Assembly (NCBI GenBank): GCA_029218485.1
Contig: JAQXRK010000206.1
Location: 1 to 8,771, forward strand
DNA length: 8,771 bases
Direction: 5' to 3'
DNA from: a bacterium
GTDB lineage: Bacteria > Bacillota > Clostridia > Christensenellales > CAG-138
Of this stretch, positions 6,990 through 8,771 are shown in pieces. The notes under the pieces were generated by a model. That model did not search any database. It saw only the letters and a list, made by a program, of their open reading frames with translations, and was not told where the DNA came from. Position 1 is the first letter of the stretch. Each line of letters begins with the position of its first letter. The position numbers were made by a program, and so were the translations under genes.

Positions 6990-7937
6990 ATGCAGATCGT
7001 AATTTTGGATGGGTATACGCTCAACCCCGGCGACCTGAGCTGGGACTGCCTGCGCGAGTTCGGAACCCTTTCGGTGTATGACCGCACACCGCCGGAGCTG
7101 GCGGCGCAGCGGCTGATCGGGGCGGACATTGCGTTTACAAACAAGACCGTCATCGGGGAGCGGGAGCTGGAGCGCGCGCGCAATCTCAAAATGATCGGTG
7201 TGCTGGCAACGGGATACGACGTGGTGGACACCGCCGCCGCGGCAAAGCGCGGCATCGTTGTGTGCAACGTGCCGAGCTACAGCACCTATGCGGTTGCGCA
7301 GCACACGTTTGCGCTGCTGCTGGAGATCTGTTCGCAGGTGGCGCATCATGACCGCGAGGTGCATCGCGGGCGCTGGACGCACTGCGCGGACTATTGCTTC
7401 TGGGATATGCCGCTGATCGAGCTTTCCGGCAAGACCTTCGGCGTGCTCGGGTGCGGCAGGATCGGCAACGCGGCCGCCGGGATCGCGCAGGCGCTCGGCA
7501 TGCGCGCGATCGGCTACAGCCGCGGCGCACATCCCGACTTTTGCGGGGAGCGGGTTTCGCTGGACGAGCTGTTCCGGCAAAGCGACGTTCTCTCGCTGCA
7601 CTGCCCGGCAACGCCGGAAACGAACGGCGTGGTGAACGCGGAGACGCTCGCGATGATGAAGGACGGCGCGATTTTGCTGAACACGGCGCGCGGGTCGCTG
7701 ATCGTCGAGCAGGACGTGGCACAGGCGCTCGAGAGCGGCAAGCTGTATGCCTGCGCGGTGGACGTTGTGGATCAGGAGCCGATTCCGCGCAGCAATCCGC
7801 TGCTGAACGCTAAGAACTGCATTCTGACGCCGCATATTGCCTGGGCGCCGTTTGAGACGAGAAAACGGCTGCTGCAGGTGACGACGGAAAATCTGCGCGC
7901 GTTTTTGAACGGCACGCCGATCAACCGCGTCAACTGA
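6990..7937 (+). CDS. D-2-hydroxyacid dehydrogenase, glycerate dehydrogenase/hydroxypyruvate reductase type
   Basis: This cytoplasmic NAD(P)-dependent oxidoreductase of the D-isomer-specific 2-hydroxyacid dehydrogenase family is 315 residues long, a normal length. Family members interconvert 2-keto acids such as hydroxypyruvate or glyoxylate with D-2-hydroxy acids. The opening IVILDGYTLNPGDLSWD resembles glycerate dehydrogenases (HprA-like). The substrate-domain motif is ATGYDVVD at 73-80. The Rossmann fingerprint GCGRIG is at 154-159. The catalytic trio is R234 (NTARGSL), E263 (DQEP) and H282 (TPHIAW). After the second Rossmann strand the residues are S177-R178 where strictly NAD-specific enzymes usually carry an acidic residue, so NADPH use is possible. 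AAGGA at 6979-6983 lies 6 bases before the ATG; an overlapping ATG at 6983 is out of frame. The lipoprotein gene follows 50 bases downstream. The exact substrate is not determined by sequence alone. Confidence 0.92.
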   Translation: MQIVILDGYTLNPGDLSWDCLREFGTLSVYDRTPPELAAQRLIGADIAFTNKTVIGERELERARNLKMIGVLATGYDVVDTAAAAKRGIVVCNVPSYSTYAVAQHTFALLLEICSQVAHHDREVHRGRWTHCADYCFWDMPLIELSGKTFGVLGCGRIGNAAAGIAQALGMRAIGYSRGAHPDFCGERVSLDELFRQSDVLSLHCPATPETNGVVNAETLAMMKDGAILLNTARGSLIVEQDVAQALESGKLYACAVDVVDQEPIPRSNPLLNAKNCILTPHIAWAPFETRKRLLQVTTENLRAFLNGTPINRVN

Positions 7938-7970
7938 GACGGCGGCGACCGGGTGCGGAAATGAGCAGGA

Positions 7971-7978
7971 AAAGGAGG
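7971..7978 (+). promoter_or_regulatory. Ribosome binding site fixing the SIMPL lipoprotein start
   Basis: AAAGGAGG is a near-ideal Shine-Dalgarno sequence 9 bases before the ATG at 7988. An earlier in-frame ATG at 7961 lies upstream of this site and would put nine extra residues, five of them Arg or Lys, ahead of the lipoprotein signal. The 7988 start is therefore preferred. Confidence 0.85.
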
Positions 7979-7987
7979 AGGCTGGTT

Positions 7988-8710
7988 ATGAACAAACGGA
8001 CGGGACTGGCGGCGCTCCTGTGCGGCGTGCTGCTGCTGTCCGCCGGCTGCAAGGCGCAGGAGGAGATCCAGAACGTGCCGACGCCCAAGGCCGACACGCA
8101 GACGGTCATCCTGCGACAGGACTGGCCGGATGAGGAACACACCATCGTGGTCACGGGAAACGGCGAGGTGATCGCAAAGCCCGACTTTGCGACGATTCGC
8201 GTCGGCGTGACCGTGACGGGCGATACGGCGGAAAGCGCATCGGCGCTGTGCAAGGAGCGCTTGCAGACGATCCATGACGCGGCGCTCACATTTGAAATGC
8301 AGCGCGCGGATATCGCCACCTCCGGCATCGAGATCGAGGCGCGGCGCAAGGAGGGCAGCGACGAGATCGTCGATTATCAGGCGAAGGATACGATCACCGT
8401 CATCGTTCGGGATGTGGACAACGTTGGCAGCATCCTCACCACCATGATCGATGCCGGCGCTTCGGAGACGTACGCCGTGTCGTACAGCCTCACGGAGGCC
8501 TCGACCGCCTACCGGGCGGCGCTCACGGCGGCCATGCAGGACGCGCAGGAGAAAGCGGGCGTGCTGGCGGAGTCGGCCGGCGTGCGCATCCAGTCGGTCG
8601 TTCGCGTGGAGGAGCAGCCCTACGATGAGAGCAAACTGGTCGGCGTGGATTTTGAGAGCAGCGCCATCGCGGTGACGGCAAAGGTCATCGTTACCTATTT
8701 AATCGGTTGA
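7988..8710 (+). CDS. SIMPL (DUF541) domain lipoprotein
   Basis: The product is 240 residues from the ATG at 7988. It starts with a lipoprotein signal peptide: basic MNKR, a hydrophobic core (about 6-17), then LSAGC with the lipidated cysteine at C21. The mature protein should sit on the outer face of the cytoplasmic membrane. A short polar linker (about 22-50) leads into a SIMPL/DUF541 domain, recognised by VTGNGEVIAKPDFATIRVGVTV near 55-76, the amphipathic AESASALCKERLQTI region, and the later AYRAALTAAMQDAQEKAGVLAESAGV helix. Members (E. coli YggE, BP26 of Brucella) are secreted or periplasmic and tend to assemble into channel-like oligomers; their biochemical role is unclear. It is probably cotranscribed with the dehydrogenase, since only 50 bases with no visible terminator separate them. 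No functional link between the two is evident. Confidence 0.9.
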   Translation: MNKRTGLAALLCGVLLLSAGCKAQEEIQNVPTPKADTQTVILRQDWPDEEHTIVVTGNGEVIAKPDFATIRVGVTVTGDTAESASALCKERLQTIHDAALTFEMQRADIATSGIEIEARRKEGSDEIVDYQAKDTITVIVRDVDNVGSILTTMIDAGASETYAVSYSLTEASTAYRAALTAAMQDAQEKAGVLAESAGVRIQSVVRVEEQPYDESKLVGVDFESSAIAVTAKVIVTYLIG

Positions 8711-8728
8711 CTGCTTTAATCGGCTGAC
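8698..8728 (+). repeat. Imperfect tandem repeat across the lipoprotein stop codon
   Basis: TTTAATCGGTTGAC (8698-8711) and TTTAATCGGCTGAC (8715-8728) match at 13 of 14 positions, with a 17-base period. The first copy encodes the final Leu-Ile-Gly and the stop. The second lies just after the gene and supplies the left arm of the hairpin at 8718-8736. It looks like a small local duplication. Confidence 0.7.
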
Positions 8729-8736
8729 AGCCGGTT
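8718..8736 (+). terminator. Possible weak terminator hairpin after the SIMPL gene
   Basis: AATCGGCT (8718-8725) pairs with AGCCGGTT (8729-8736) around a 3-base loop, giving an 8-base stem with one T-G wobble. Only TTC and then an A-run follow, so the T-tract needed for a classical intrinsic terminator is poor. It lies 7 bases past the stop codon, where a terminator would be expected. The remaining bases to 8771 show no gene start or other feature. Confidence 0.35.
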
Positions 8737-8771
8737 TCAAAAACTTGATTTGGAAAGCTTTGCGATTTGTC

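Noticed and set aside
6983..7081. Small overlapping frame starting at the ATG at 6983
   Set aside because: It is out of frame with the dehydrogenase, Pro/Arg-rich without similarity to anything recognised, and too close to the ribosome binding site.
6780..7835. A 352-residue N-terminal extension of the translocase
   Set aside because: It would run antisense through most of the dehydrogenase gene and lacks family similarity. A promoter and ribosome binding site support the ATG at 6779.
7961..7987. An earlier start of the SIMPL lipoprotein at 7961
   Set aside because: It lies upstream of the strong AAAGGAGG site and would add MSRKRRRLV in front of an otherwise ideal lipoprotein signal peptide.
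1..8771. Mobile element, defence system, CRISPR array or RNA gene
   Set aside because: No transposase, integrase, direct-repeat array, tRNA cloverleaf or rRNA sequence was seen. Every gene is a recognisable chromosomal family and the gene order on the minus strand is a conserved Firmicutes arrangement.

Overview
This is a high-GC, gene-dense window that looks like ordinary chromosomal core DNA from a Gram-positive bacterium of the Firmicutes, most likely a Clostridia-type gut or environmental lineage. Three things point there: the gene order DNA translocase (FtsK/SpoIIIE), rimO, pgsA, cinA, recA; an exact Bacillus-type LexA box (CGAAC-N4-GTTCG) in front of recA; and strong GGAGG-type ribosome binding sites. 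No transposon, phage, CRISPR array, tRNA or rRNA was seen.

Minus-strand block, 6812 down to 1. A promoter at about 6836-6807 starts a run of five genes: ftsK/spoIIIE (6779-4080), rimO (4083-2791), pgsA (2794-2249), cinA (2252-963) and recA (902-1, cut by the window edge so that its C-terminal tail is missing). The first four are joined by three consecutive ATGA stop/start overlaps, so translation is probably coupled throughout. recA follows after a 60-base gap that holds its own promoter. The LexA operator sits wholly inside the 17-base spacer of that promoter, and the -35 hexamer overlaps the cinA stop codon. recA can therefore be read from the long operon and also be induced separately by DNA damage. 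The products cover chromosome translocation, ribosomal protein S12 methylthiolation, anionic phospholipid synthesis, nucleotide/pyridine salvage and recombination.

Divergent region, 6780-6989. About 210 bases separate the translocase gene from a plus-strand unit. They hold a good promoter for the translocase, a weaker one for the plus-strand unit, a perfect 9-base inverted repeat lying between the two promoters, and a leader hairpin just upstream of the plus-strand ribosome binding site.

Plus-strand pair, 6990-8710. A D-2-hydroxyacid dehydrogenase of the glycerate dehydrogenase/hydroxypyruvate reductase type is followed 50 bases later by a small lipoprotein with a SIMPL (DUF541) domain. The last 61 bases hold an imperfect tandem repeat and a short hairpin, with no gene visible.

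I found no convincing undescribed system. The most interesting points are regulatory: the nested SOS operator at recA and the symmetrical inverted repeat in the divergent region.
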